DNA of 62,508 bases from Eisenbergiella porci (GTDB lineage Bacteria; Bacillota; Clostridia; Lachnospirales; Lachnospiraceae): assembly GCF_009696275.1 (NCBI RefSeq), contig NZ_VUMI01000034.1:1-62508 (forward strand), written 5' to 3'. Position 1 is the first letter of the stretch, and each line of letters opens with the position of its first letter. Below the pieces are notes generated by a model. It made no database searches and was not told where the DNA came from. It saw nothing but the letters and a program-made list of their open reading frames with translations. The position numbers were made by a program, and so were the translations under genes. Positions 1 to 8,785 of the stretch are shown piece after piece.

Positions 1-51
1 GAAGGCTACGAATGCCTAAAGGGTGTGGATAAAAACATGAAAAGGGCGTAG
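1..51 (+). CDS. 3' end of an unidentified gene
   Basis: The first 51 bases read in frame 1 as 16 codons ending in TAG, with residues ending KNMKRA. The gene starts outside the window, so its product cannot be named. A small hairpin follows at 110-127, which would suit the end of a transcript. The reading frame is short and could be chance. Confidence 0.3.
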   Translation, partial: EGYECLKGVDKNMKRA

Positions 52-109
52 CGATGTGGAAAATGAATATTTAAGTATAAAAGTATCGAGAGGATTATTT
101 ACAACCTGC

Positions 110-127
110 CAGCGCCTTTCGGCGCTG
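110..127 (+). terminator. Small GC-rich hairpin, possible terminator
   Basis: CAGCGCC (110-116) pairs exactly with GGCGCTG (121-127) around a TTTC loop. No clear T-run follows, so termination is uncertain. It sits between the partial gene at the window edge and the Rpn-type gene. Confidence 0.35.
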
Positions 128-325
128 TGTGCTTTCAGAAAAGGTTGAATCTACGCAATATTAGTGATAAAATAAACGCAAGCATAAATTTCTAACAAAT
201 CTTGGCTACATGTGCCGTCTAATTTCCATTCTCAATTCAGAAACTCTATGCTTACTATCCAACAAAGAAAGCAGGAGCGTCTGATTGGGAAGGCTGCTCC
301 GCACACAAACAGAAAGGAGCAGCTT

Positions 326-1204
326 ATGGCAGAAAAACTGCACGTAGTAAGGAATCAGAAGGATACGGTTTTCCGTATGCTATTTCGGGAAAAGAAGGAA
401 CTATTGGAGTTGTATAATGCACTCAATGATTCCGCGTATAACAGCCCTGAGGACCTGACAATCTGTACCCTGGAAAATGCAATTTATATGAATTTTAAGA
501 ATGACATCTCATTCCTGCTGGATTCCGAGATGAATCTGTACGAGCACCAGGGTTCGTATAATCCCAATATGCCGCTGAGAGATCTGGTATACATTGCCAA
601 GCAGCTGGAAAAATATACGCGGGATGAAACCATATATTCTTCCACGCTGGTGAAAATTCCGGTGCCACGGTTCGTGGTATTTTACAACGGCACAGACGGG
701 CAGCCGGAAAGGCAGATCCTGCGGCTGTCGGATGCTTTTGAAAAAGAGACGGCAGAACCGGAGCTGGAACTGAAGGTGCTCATGCTGAATATCAATTTCG
801 GACACAATAAAGAGCTGATGGATAAATGCCGGACATTGAGGGAATACAGCCAGTATGTGGACCGGGTCAGAAAATATGCAAAGAGAATGCGGATTGAGGA
901 AGCGGTTGAGCGGGCGGTAACGGAATGTACCAGAGAAGGCATTCTGGCAGATTTCCTGTCGTCACAGAGAGCGGAGGTGATAGCAGTGTCAATCTTTGAG
1001 TATAATGAAGAAAAGGAAATGAGAAAAATCCGCGCAAGCGAGTATAAGAACGGAAAAGTGGACGGAATAGAAGAAGGAATCATAGAAACCTGTAAAGATT
1101 TAGGTCTGAGCTTTGAGCAGACTGTTGAAAAACTGAAACTTCGGTTTAATATCAGCGAACAGGAGGCCCGTGAAAAGGTACGGCGCCTTTGGGACTCCAA
1201 ATAA
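326..1204 (+). CDS. Rpn/YhgA-like PD-(D/E)XK nuclease family protein
   Basis: This 292-residue protein belongs to the Rpn (recombination-promoting nuclease) or 'PD-(D/E)XK transposase' family. Members cut DNA and promote RecA-independent recombination; many are decayed or diversified copies. The N-terminal part has the family pattern: an opening with FRMLF, then FLLDSEMNLYEHQ about 65-75 residues in (the D...ExQ metal-binding core), followed by NPNMPLR. The C-terminal third is charged and helical, with KVDGIEEG-type residues typical of the family tail. The ATG at 326 is chosen because AAAGGAG lies at 313-319; the frame is open further upstream to 212 but those residues look non-coding. The gene stands alone and ends at a strong hairpin. 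Two more family members lie elsewhere in this window. Family call is firm; activity is inferred. Confidence 0.88.
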   Translation: MAEKLHVVRNQKDTVFRMLFREKKELLELYNALNDSAYNSPEDLTICTLENAIYMNFKNDISFLLDSEMNLYEHQGSYNPNMPLRDLVYIAKQLEKYTRDETIYSSTLVKIPVPRFVVFYNGTDGQPERQILRLSDAFEKETAEPELELKVLMLNINFGHNKELMDKCRTLREYSQYVDRVRKYAKRMRIEEAVERAVTECTREGILADFLSSQRAEVIAVSIFEYNEEKEMRKIRASEYKNGKVDGIEEGIIETCKDLGLSFEQTVEKLKLRFNISEQEAREKVRRLWDSK

Positions 1205-1209
1205 AATTT

Positions 1210-1243
1210 CAGGGCAGAACCGAGTTCCCCCGGTTCTGCCCTG
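1210..1243. terminator. Bidirectional rho-independent terminator
   Basis: A perfect 13-bp stem (CAGGGCAGAACCG at 1210-1222 with its complement at 1231-1243) is followed by CTTTTAT on the plus strand. On the minus strand it is followed by GAAATTTTAT. It lies between two convergent genes, the Rpn-type gene and the fucosidase, and can serve both. Confidence 0.85.
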
Positions 1244-1281
1244 CTTTTATACCATTATGTATTCCCACGCTTTTCTGCCGC

Positions 1282-2724
1282 TTATTTTCCGGCCAGCTTC
1301 AAAGCCAGGCAGTTCGTATATTCCGTAGGCAGCTTCTCCGGAAGCTTTACGGTCAGCACGCCGAAGCTCTGCACAAACTCCACTTCTCCGGCTCCCAGCA
1401 GCCGTACGCTCTCCACTTTTTCCTCCGGACATAAGGATTTGATGACCGCCGCCCTGTTATCCGGCGCCTGCATCATGAAGGCATACACCGTATCGTCCTT
1501 CCTGGTAAAACGGAAATCTGAAGAATTCCACTCCGCTCTTTCCTCACGGAAACCGTCAATCACCACGCGGGTGTCTCCTTCGCCAAATACGCGGAAAGGT
1601 CTTGTTCCATACACACCCTCTGCACATACTGCGAACCATTTTGCCAGCTCCTCCAGAACGAAACGCGCCTCCTCGTCGATGGTTCCGTCCGGACGCTGAA
1701 GTATATTCAAAAGCATAACGCCGTTCTTTGAAATGATATCCACAAGCATTTCAATAATCTGCGCAGGCCTTTTATAGACCTGTTTTGCATCATAGAACCA
1801 GTTTCCGATACAGGTATCCGTCTGCCACGGGTAAGGCTGTACGCCGGGCAGCTGGCTCTTCTCAATATCCAGCGTTCCCACACGGTATACGTCGGGCGTT
1901 CTGTTTTTCTGGGTGTATATTGCCTGGTTTTCACCATTCCTTGCGATGGAGTCATTATACAGATAAGACACTGCTTCCAGTCCCGGAGCATAGCCCTCTT
2001 CTTCGAAAGGCAGGCCGCTGTCCGAGTAAAGAAGCGCGGGATGGAATTTATCCACCAGTTCTTTCATGGTATCCAGCCAGTATTTCTGGAATTTCCGGTT
2101 CCCGGTCAGCCACTGGGCCATTTCTCCGGTATTCCCGGGCTGGATATGTTCCTGGTTTGCATGGTAAAAATCCTGATACTCCGGATCGTTACCATCATAA
2201 GGAACTCCTTTATAAGGGCCGTAGCTGTCAGAGCATTTATTTACATACCACCAGGAAAAGGAAGCTCCCAGATGCTCCGTCAGTCCGAAGGGCATCTGAT
2301 ATTTATCAGCCGCCGCCTTCCACAGGGAGCAGATATCCTTTCCCGGCCCGATATTGACGGAGTTAAAGCGATTAACCTGTGATTCATAATTGAAAAAATT
2401 ATCATGGTGCATGGCCTGGGCCACAAAATACCTGGCGCCCGCCCGGTGATACAGCTCCATCAGCCCCTCCGGATCAAAGTTCTCCGCTTTCCAGAGTTTA
2501 CAGATATCCTTGTATCCGAATTTGGACGGATGTCCGTAATGTCTGACATGATAATTATACTGCGGGCTCCCCTGGATATACATGTTTCTTGCATACCAGT
2601 CACCGCACATCGGCACGCTCTGCGGCCCCCAATGACTCCAGATACCGAATTTGGCATCCTGAAACCATTTCGGACATTCATGCGCCCTCAACGACTCAAA
2701 TGTGGGCTGAAAATTTTCTGACAT
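1282..2724 (-). CDS. Alpha-L-fucosidase, glycoside hydrolase family 29
   Basis: This 480-residue enzyme removes alpha-linked L-fucose from glycans such as mucin or milk oligosaccharides. The N-terminal catalytic barrel shows GH29 hallmarks: CPKWFQDAKFGIWSHWG near residues 18-34, YFVAQAMHHDNF near 98-109 (the HHD sugar-binding pair), and LLYSDSGLP near 230, where the Asp is the probable nucleophile. The C-terminal ~100 residues form a beta-rich domain. There is no signal peptide, so the enzyme is probably cytoplasmic and acts on imported oligosaccharides. The ATG at 2724 follows a GGAGGAGGA ribosome site. No transporter lies beside it; other glycosidases in the window are over 30 kb away. The enzyme family is certain; linkage preference cannot be read from sequence. 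Confidence 0.93.
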   Translation of the reverse strand: MSENFQPTFESLRAHECPKWFQDAKFGIWSHWGPQSVPMCGDWYARNMYIQGSPQYNYHVRHYGHPSKFGYKDICKLWKAENFDPEGLMELYHRAGARYFVAQAMHHDNFFNYESQVNRFNSVNIGPGKDICSLWKAAADKYQMPFGLTEHLGASFSWWYVNKCSDSYGPYKGVPYDGNDPEYQDFYHANQEHIQPGNTGEMAQWLTGNRKFQKYWLDTMKELVDKFHPALLYSDSGLPFEEEGYAPGLEAVSYLYNDSIARNGENQAIYTQKNRTPDVYRVGTLDIEKSQLPGVQPYPWQTDTCIGNWFYDAKQVYKRPAQIIEMLVDIISKNGVMLLNILQRPDGTIDEEARFVLEELAKWFAVCAEGVYGTRPFRVFGEGDTRVVIDGFREERAEWNSSDFRFTRKDDTVYAFMMQAPDNRAAVIKSLCPEEKVESVRLLGAGEVEFVQSFGVLTVKLPEKLPTEYTNCLALKLAGK

Positions 2725-3081
2725 AATTAATCCTCCTCCTTGTTTTGCGGAGCAAAATGCGAGTCCCTCTGACGAGCAGAGGAGTTTCCTCCTTGTTTTT
2801 CAGAGGTATCTGTTTCGGAAAAGCCCTTTTCCCCTCCGAACCCCTCTCCCTCTGTATGTCTGTAATTATACCGTTATGCGCTATAATTTATTAGACAGGA
2901 AGATGACTATTTCAGTTACAAAATGTCGCAGTGCCGCAGTTTTTTGGCAGCATGCCGCACACATCCATCCTCCGAATCCCCTTTGCGGTTTTTCTTCGGA
3001 TTTTGCCCTAAACCACTTTCCGGATCTCTTTGCAAAGCATCCTGGCTGCCGCAGGATTATTCATGATATACAGGCGGAGTT
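2725..3081 (-). promoter_or_regulatory. Fucosidase upstream region with -10 box and TGCCGCA repeats
   Basis: This 357-base gap lies between eutH and the fucosidase, both on the minus strand. A perfect TATAAT on the minus strand lies at 2870-2865, but no good -35 box is 17 bases upstream, which fits activator-dependent control. Upstream of it, TGCCGCA occurs at about 2930 and again near 2953, possible regulator sites. Between the -10 and the start codon, CCTCCTTGTTTT occurs twice, around 2729 and 2789, with small hairpins such as CCTCTGACGAGCAGAGG between them. No gene was seen here. Confidence 0.4.
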
Positions 3082-4206
3082 CTATGCTGTTTCTCCTGCT
3101 GTGCTGCTGTTTTCCAGTGTTTTTCCGGCGGACGCTTTCGCTCCTGTCCCCTTTGTAAAAAGAAGCGCTGCCGGAATCGCCGCAAAAGCGCCGGACAGCT
3201 TGGCAGCGAGCAGGGCCGGCAGCATTCCCGACGCTTCGCTCACCGTAAAGCCCAAATGGGCCGCCAGCATGGAGGCGGCGCTCACCAGGAAGGCCACATT
3301 GACTACTTTTCCTCTTTTATCCATATGTTTCAGCATCGTGATCGCCGGTATGGCGCTGACTATACCTACTAGAAAACCCGCCACGCTGATGCTGTTCATG
3401 CCGCATTTTTTACCCAGCCACAGGAGCGGCTGCTTCAGAAGCCTGGTCAATAGCTCCGCCATGGGAAGGCTTCCCAGCATTACGATGCCGATGGAAGCGA
3501 CGACGGCCAGGGCATCCTCCAGAGGGGCCATGCCGGGTATGATGACAAGGCCCGTAAGGGAGGTCACCGCCGCAATCACCAGACCAATGGTAATAAGAAT
3601 CTGAATCCCTGAGGCAAATATGGCGAAGCCCTTTATCATGGCGGCGGGCGCTTTTTTTAGTCCCAGCAGAAGGAGCAGGGAAAACACGAGCACAGGCAGG
3701 TTCTGATGGACAATCTCCAACAATGACAGGCCGCACACAAGGCCTCCCGCAACAAGGGAGACGGGCATGACCATCAGTCCGATCATGATTCCCTGCGCAA
3801 ACAGCGGTTTGTCCTCTTTTTCCACAATTCCCATCCCCACCGGTATGGTAAACACAACGGTACAGCCAAAAACAGCGGCGATAACAATCCCCGCATACTG
3901 CCCCATCAGTGGATTTTGGGCTAAACTGCAGGCCAGCTGATAGCCGCCCATATCAATTGCCAGCAGGCCGCCAAACATAGCCGGGTCAACGCCCAGCAGG
4001 CCGAAGGCCGGTATGATGAGCCTGCCAAGCGTCTTCGCCAATACAGGCGCCAGGCAGATCATACCGGCCATGGAAAGGGCCATGGGCCCCAAAAAGAAAA
4101 AACCTTCCTCAAATTTCTTTCCGTAGCCCTTCGGGCTTCCGAAAATCCTGTCAATACCGCCGAGCACCACGCCCGCCGCCATGATCCACAGGATTACCTG
4201 GTTCAT
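3082..4206 (-). CDS. eutH: EutH-family ethanolamine permease
   Basis: This 374-residue polytopic membrane protein matches EutH, the ethanolamine uptake protein of the ethanolamine-utilization system. The start, with MNQVILWIMAAGVVLGGIDR and the following GYGKKFEEGF, is diagnostic of the family. About ten hydrophobic segments follow, including the conserved GLLAIDMGGYQLA and a final alanine-rich segment. The ATG at 4206 is preceded by GAGGAGG. No other eut gene (ammonia lyase, shell proteins, regulators) is present in the window, so the permease either feeds a distant eut operon or has a different role. Its 3' neighbour on the same strand is the fucosidase; its 5' neighbour is a decayed peptidase. 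Confidence 0.9.
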   Translation of the reverse strand: MNQVILWIMAAGVVLGGIDRIFGSPKGYGKKFEEGFFFLGPMALSMAGMICLAPVLAKTLGRLIIPAFGLLGVDPAMFGGLLAIDMGGYQLACSLAQNPLMGQYAGIVIAAVFGCTVVFTIPVGMGIVEKEDKPLFAQGIMIGLMVMPVSLVAGGLVCGLSLLEIVHQNLPVLVFSLLLLLGLKKAPAAMIKGFAIFASGIQILITIGLVIAAVTSLTGLVIIPGMAPLEDALAVVASIGIVMLGSLPMAELLTRLLKQPLLWLGKKCGMNSISVAGFLVGIVSAIPAITMLKHMDKRGKVVNVAFLVSAASMLAAHLGFTVSEASGMLPALLAAKLSGAFAAIPAALLFTKGTGAKASAGKTLENSSTAGETA

Positions 4207-4255
4207 TGTGTTTCCTCCTCACTATGTACCTGTAATATACGCAGCTGTCCTTCCC

Positions 4256-5256
4256 TTACGATTGCATAAAGGCTTCAATTTCCACTACCGTTTTCGGAAT
4301 ATCGGCGGTAAGGACTTCGCAGCCGTCCTCCGTTACCAGGAGCGTATCTTCGATTCTGATGCCAATGCCCTCTTCCGGGAAATAGAGCCCGGGTTCCAGG
4401 GTAAACATCATATCCTTCTGCAGCAGGTTATCCGGATCCTCCCCTACATCATGGGTATACAGACCGATAAAATGCCCTGAGCCATGCAGATAATATTTGT
4501 CTATTTCCTCCGGTGCCGACAGGATGCCTGCCTTCACCAGTTCGTCAGCCATCACCCTTTTGCTGATCAGCTGCAGTTCATCCTTGCGCTGTTCATATCT
4601 CCGTCCCGGGCCTGTCCTTTATATTGATAATAATGGATACAGAAATTATTTTTCCCGGCAGAAATAATGGAAGGGAAGGCCGGCCCCTGCGGCCCGTGCT
4701 GTCCCAGCGCGTAGTCAAATTCCGCTTTGTACTGGTATTCATACATTCCGGGGCGGGAAGCCTTCATCATGGCAACGATTCCGTCCCTTGTAATCTTCTC
4801 CGCTTCCCGCATGTCCTCTATTTCACAGGCCTGCTTTATCGTCCTTAAGCTGCGGATAAGGACGTTCGCATTTTCAATCCGTAAATAAGGATATTCCAAT
4901 TTTACTTTTTTTGCAAGCAAATGTACTGTGCAATCCCCCTCACATAATCCTGCCGGAAGCTTCTGCCGTCCCGGTATACCATAACCTGCAGGCTTTCCAC
5001 ACAGGGAATTCACCGTCTGCATCCCTGCCCGGACCAAATCCCCCATCTGGCTGTACTCTGCATTGGTAACCGGTTTTCCCGCCAGTATTTTATTCAGCAC
5101 CATTCTGTCGGCCTGAATATCCTCCGAAAGGGGGAGCCCTCTTCCATTATCTCTGATCCGCACCCTTCCATCCTGCAACAGCATTATTTCCACTCTGGTG
5201 CAGAAACCCTCCGCCGCTTCTTCCAGCGATTTTCTCGTGGATATGGCAGTCCACAT
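4256..5256 (-). pseudogene. Decayed M24 aminopeptidase joined to a GyrB/ParE-like fragment
   Basis: Two open segments on the minus strand (5256-4567 and 4555-4256, in different frames) together make a broken M24 (aminopeptidase P/prolidase type) gene. Residues from about 88 of the first segment carry the family linker IKQACEIEDMREAEKITRDGI and the GPAFPSIISAGKNN strand. After GQARDGD the frame changes and the part holding the two metal-binding aspartates is missing. The second segment keeps the other ligands, in HGSGHFIGLYTHD, EPGLYF and IRIEDT. Residues 1-86 of the first segment are foreign to M24 and resemble the ATPase domain of GyrB/ParE: LEEAAEGFC, VRIRDNGRGLPL and LVRAGMQTVNSL. The protein cannot bind two metals normally. 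Deletion, frameshift and fusion make this a pseudogene. Confidence 0.82.
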
Positions 5257-5385
5257 AGGCCAATATTTTTTCCTATTCAGCTTGTTCCATTTTGCTCACC
5301 TCACACTTTTATGCTATCATTAATGACGGGAACGTTCTTGACTTCATATATCGTATTTATGCCTGTGTGCCTCCGGCATTAATCA

Positions 5386-5394
5386 TGGTATAAT
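5386..5394 (+). promoter_or_regulatory. Extended -10 promoter for the acetyltransferase
   Basis: TGGTATAAT at 5386-5394 is an extended -10 element (TGnTATAAT), which can work without a strong -35. It lies about 150 bases before the ATG of the GNAT gene, leaving a long leader. Confidence 0.5.
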
Positions 5395-5540
5395 GAGGCG
5401 GATGTAACATCCGGTTAGCCCCGCCGCATACAACGGGCCATCATACTTGTAATGCTTTGAAAACACAGGGGTGTCCGTTTGGCCGCTGCACGCGGGAATC
5501 AGGCCGTTTCAAGTTTATGCGAAATGAGGAGACAGAAATT

Positions 5541-6044
5541 ATGATCATCAGGACTGCACAAATTACTGATTTACCAGAAATAATGGCGGTATATGCACAG
5601 GCCAGAAAATACATGGCGGAAAACGGAAATGCCGCGCAATGGGGCGCAGCCTATCCGTCGGAGGAGCTTGTAAAAGAGGATATCCGTCTGGGGCAATGCT
5701 TTGTTGGCACGGACGACAAGGAGAAAATCCACTTTGTTTTCGCTTTAATTATCGGAGAGGATCCCACTTATCTGCGGATTGAACAGGGCGCATGGCTCAA
5801 CAACTCACCTTATGGGACAATCCACAGGCTGGGCAGCGACGGTACGCGCAAGGGCTGCTTTGCGGAATGCCTGACCTTCTGCCTGAACCGTATTCCCAAT
5901 CTTTGTGCGGATACGCACCGGAATAATCTGACCATGCAGCATTTGCTGGAAAAATACGGTTTCCGCAGATGCGGGATTATTTATGTAAAGGATGGGAGCG
6001 AACGTCTTGCCTATCAAAGGGAGCCAGGAAACAACTTAAATTGA
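5541..6044 (+). CDS. GNAT family N-acetyltransferase
   Basis: This 167-residue protein fits the Gcn5-related acetyltransferases, which move an acetyl group from acetyl-CoA to an amine. The start MIIRTAQITDLPEIMAVY is the usual first strand and helix of the fold. The HRLGSDGTRKGCFAECL segment near residue 93 replaces the acetyl-CoA loop, with the (R/Q)xxGxG/A pattern blurred. RNNLTMQHLLEKYGFRRCGI near residue 127 is the typical C-terminal helix and strand. The ATG at 5541 is preferred over the more upstream start at 5457 because GAGGAG lies at 5526-5531. Substrate is unknown. It precedes a two-component operon with a 140-base gap and may be transcribed separately. Confidence 0.85.
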   Translation: MIIRTAQITDLPEIMAVYAQARKYMAENGNAAQWGAAYPSEELVKEDIRLGQCFVGTDDKEKIHFVFALIIGEDPTYLRIEQGAWLNNSPYGTIHRLGSDGTRKGCFAECLTFCLNRIPNLCADTHRNNLTMQHLLEKYGFRRCGIIYVKDGSERLAYQREPGNNLN

Positions 6045-6184
6045 TTATATCAGAGGACAGGAAAAAAGGCAGCAGGGATTTCCTCCTGACCAGCCATTTG
6101 GTATTGCCGCTGCCGTTACTGCTTTCCTCCTGCCCTGGTTTCCGCCGCTCAGCCTTATCACAGAAACCACAAGGAGCAATCGAA

Positions 6185-6877
6185 ATGGAACATAAAATCA
6201 TATTAATTGAAGACGATGAAGAAATCAGAACTATGGTAAAGGACTATTTATCCGGAGAATTTATTGTATTCCCTTTTTGTGACGGAAAAACAGCTTTTCA
6301 CAGTATCACGGATTATAATGAATATGCGCTTGCTCTCATAGATCTCATGCTGCCGGACATGAACGGCATGGAAATTATCAAAGCCATCCGGAAAGTCAGT
6401 ACCATCCCAATTATCATAATCACTGCAAAAGATAACGATACCGACAAATCACTGGGATTAAACCTGGGAGCTGATGACTATGTTGTAAAGCCCTTCTCTC
6501 TTATCGAGCTTGCCGCCAGAATTAAAGCCAATATCAGGCGGTCCAGAACCTACCAGCCTTTACCGTGTGATATGGCTGTTAAAATTAAGGATTTGGAGAT
6601 AGACCCGGTAAGCCATACCGTCAGGCGTCAGGGGATTCCCATTGATTTGACGCCAACGGAATTTGAACTATTACATTTACTGGGAACCCATCCGGGACAG
6701 GCATTTTCAAAAGAACGTCTATATGAACTCATTTGGAAGGAACCTTATTTTGGAAATGAAAATGTATTGAATACCCATATCAACCGACTGCGTTTAAAGC
6801 TGAAAAGAAGCCCGGACGATACTGCAACCTATATTAAAACTTTATGGGGAATAGGCTACAAAATGGAGGATAACTAA
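6185..6877 (+). CDS. OmpR-family response regulator
   Basis: This 230-residue DNA-binding response regulator has an intact receiver domain: the acidic pair in LIEDDEE, the phosphoacceptor Asp53 in LIDLMLPDMNG, and the lysine in DDYVVKPFS. The second half is a winged-helix OmpR/PhoB domain with DLTPTEFELLHLL and the final IKTLWGIGYKME. The ATG at 6185 follows AAGGAG at 6171-6176; the frame is open upstream but residues there are low-quality. Its stop codon directly abuts the kinase start, so the pair is translated together. The neighbouring ABC exporter suggests a detection-and-efflux module of the antimicrobial-peptide type, which is an inference from context. Confidence 0.93.
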   Translation: MEHKIILIEDDEEIRTMVKDYLSGEFIVFPFCDGKTAFHSITDYNEYALALIDLMLPDMNGMEIIKAIRKVSTIPIIIITAKDNDTDKSLGLNLGADDYVVKPFSLIELAARIKANIRRSRTYQPLPCDMAVKIKDLEIDPVSHTVRRQGIPIDLTPTEFELLHLLGTHPGQAFSKERLYELIWKEPYFGNENVLNTHINRLRLKLKRSPDDTATYIKTLWGIGYKMEDN

Positions 6878-7798
6878 ATGTGGATTTGTTTTGCCATGTT
6901 TTCGGCCATATTGATGCTTGTATTGATTTGTCAGCGGATACAGTACAAAAATCTGCAGAAAGATATTGGTTATATCAGTAAACGGCTGGCGTTGCTTTCC
7001 ATTGCATCTGAAAACGGCTTCGTGCTTTGTCCAACCGACAACCTTTGTATAAAGGAACTGGGGACTGCCATTAACACATTGCTTCAGGACTTCTATACAA
7101 ATAAGTCAAGTTTTGAGCAGGCCCAAAAAGTGATGTCACAGGTTCTGACGAATATTTCTCACGACATCCGTACTCCTCTCACTGTGCTCAAAGGGAACAG
7201 CGAAATGCTGGCTGACGAAACAGACGATTCAGCAGTACCGGAAAGCATTCACAGAATGGCTGTTAAGATTGACCGTAAAGCGGATGATTTAATAACGACA
7301 ATCAATGATTATTTTACAATGTCCAAAATTGCTTCCGGCGATTTTCCATTAAAGCTGCAAAAAGAAAATATTTCCGGAATATGCCAGGATACAATTTTAG
7401 ATTATTACGATATGCTTGAAAAGCAACAATTTGAAGTAGAAATACAGATACCTGAGAAACCGGTCTTTGCTGATACAGACAGGGACACCCTGCAGCGTAT
7501 TTTAAAAAACCTGATAGATAACGCAATCCGGCATGGAGGTGTGGGAAAGTATATTGCCTTGCGCCTCATTGTCTCTAAAGAAAAATGCATCATTGAAATA
7601 GAGGATCACGGAAAAGGGATGCCGCCACAGCAGCAAAAAAAGATCTTCACAAGGAATTATACGACTGCCCCAAAGTCCTCAGGCAATGGCCTGGGGCTTG
7701 CGATATCAAACAACCTTTCCGCAAAGATTGGGGCACAATTACAGGTCCACAGCATACCGAATGAGAAAACAGTTTTCTCAGTTATCTTAAAAAGTTAG
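6878..7798 (+). CDS. Sensor histidine kinase partnered with the 6185 regulator
   Basis: This 306-residue kinase has a single N-terminal membrane segment (about residues 3-19), no sizeable outside domain, then the phosphoacceptor helix with His95 in LTNISHDIRTPLTVLKG. The ATPase domain follows, with NLIDNAIRHGG (N box), EIEDHGKGMP (G1) and NGLGLAISNNL (G2). Its ATG directly follows the stop of the regulator (TAAATG). The short input region is like that of BceS/intramembrane-sensing kinases, which sense through a partner transporter rather than by a sensor domain. The ABC exporter 75 bases downstream is the likely partner. Confidence 0.92.
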   Translation: MWICFAMFSAILMLVLICQRIQYKNLQKDIGYISKRLALLSIASENGFVLCPTDNLCIKELGTAINTLLQDFYTNKSSFEQAQKVMSQVLTNISHDIRTPLTVLKGNSEMLADETDDSAVPESIHRMAVKIDRKADDLITTINDYFTMSKIASGDFPLKLQKENISGICQDTILDYYDMLEKQQFEVEIQIPEKPVFADTDRDTLQRILKNLIDNAIRHGGVGKYIALRLIVSKEKCIIEIEDHGKGMPPQQQKKIFTRNYTTAPKSSGNGLGLAISNNLSAKIGAQLQVHSIPNEKTVFSVILKS

Positions 7799-7872
7799 AA
7801 AAAAGTTAGATTTCAGGCAGAGAAAAGAGAGGTCTGTTTTGTATAATGACACCCATAAAGGAGGCATACAAA

Positions 7873-8784
7873 ATGGATTATATTATGGAAACAGCAAGAC
7901 TGCGAAAATCCTATAAGGGAAACGTGGTTGCAGACAATGTTAATATCCACATCCCCAAAGGAGCCATTTATGGTTTTGTCGGGCCAAACGGCGCGGGAAA
8001 AAGCACGGTAATGAAAATGATCCTGAACCTTATCCGGCCGGAGGCAGGTGAAGTTCACCTTTTTGGTGAAAAGGTTACTGATTCCAGCTGCGAAATTTTC
8101 AAAAGAGTGGGTTCCATCATTGAAAACCCGTACTTTTACGAGAAAATGACAGCCCGTCAAAACCTGGAGCTTCATTGCGAGTATATGGGCTTCCCAAATA
8201 AAGAACGGATTGATGAGGTCCTGCAAATGACTGACTTACAGAATACAGAGGGCAAGCAAATCCGCCATTACTCTTTAGGCATGAAACAGCGGCTGGCAAT
8301 CGCAAGAGCTATTCTGGCGCGGCCGGAATTTTTGATTCTGGACGAACCAATCAACGCATTAGATCCCGAGGGCATCCGTGAAATGCGGACATTGTTCCGG
8401 CGGTTAAATCAGGAAGACGGCACGACCATTTTTATTTCCAGCCATATCCTGTCCGAGGTTGATTTAATTGCCGATACGATTGGAATTATCCGGCGCGGGA
8501 AGCTTTTGGCAGAATTGCCTATTGAGGAAATCCACAGGCATCAGACAGAATACCTCAGCCTGCAGGTTGACGATGTGAACCACACAGCCGCATTGCTTGA
8601 AAAAATGGGCCTTACAGGCTTCAGTGTATTGGATAAAGAATTTATCCGTATTTACGATTCCGATATTTCAGGTAAAGCACTTTCAAAAGCTCTCATAGAA
8701 AATGGTATTGGCCTGGAAAGCATAGGACGTAAACATGATACATTGGAAGATTATTTCTTCCAGCTTACAGAGGAGGAAAAATGA
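7873..8784 (+). CDS. ABC exporter ATP-binding protein (BcrA/lantibiotic-immunity type)
   Basis: This 303-residue ATPase energises an ABC-2 type exporter. It shows Walker A GPNGAGKST near residue 40, the signature YSLGMKQR near 133, Walker B FLILDEP near 153, and the H-loop in ISSHIL. The C-terminal ~80 residues match the extension found in BcrA-type and lantibiotic-immunity ATPases. The ATG at 7873 is taken because AAGGAGG lies at 7858-7864, ten bases upstream; an ATG at 7846 lacks such a site. The permease gene starts two bases after its stop. With the two-component system just upstream this fits a peptide-resistance module; the actual substrate cannot be read. Confidence 0.92.
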   Translation: MDYIMETARLRKSYKGNVVADNVNIHIPKGAIYGFVGPNGAGKSTVMKMILNLIRPEAGEVHLFGEKVTDSSCEIFKRVGSIIENPYFYEKMTARQNLELHCEYMGFPNKERIDEVLQMTDLQNTEGKQIRHYSLGMKQRLAIARAILARPEFLILDEPINALDPEGIREMRTLFRRLNQEDGTTIFISSHILSEVDLIADTIGIIRRGKLLAELPIEEIHRHQTEYLSLQVDDVNHTAALLEKMGLTGFSVLDKEFIRIYDSDISGKALSKALIENGIGLESIGRKHDTLEDYFFQLTEEEK

Positions 8785-8785
8785 T

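Noticed and set aside
326-1204. Rpn-type gene as a true insertion sequence
   Set aside because: The family is sometimes labelled transposase, but no terminal inverted repeats or target duplications were seen around it.
5457-5540. Longer N-terminus for the GNAT protein
   Set aside because: The added residues do not fit the GNAT fold start, and the ATG at 5541 has a proper ribosome site.
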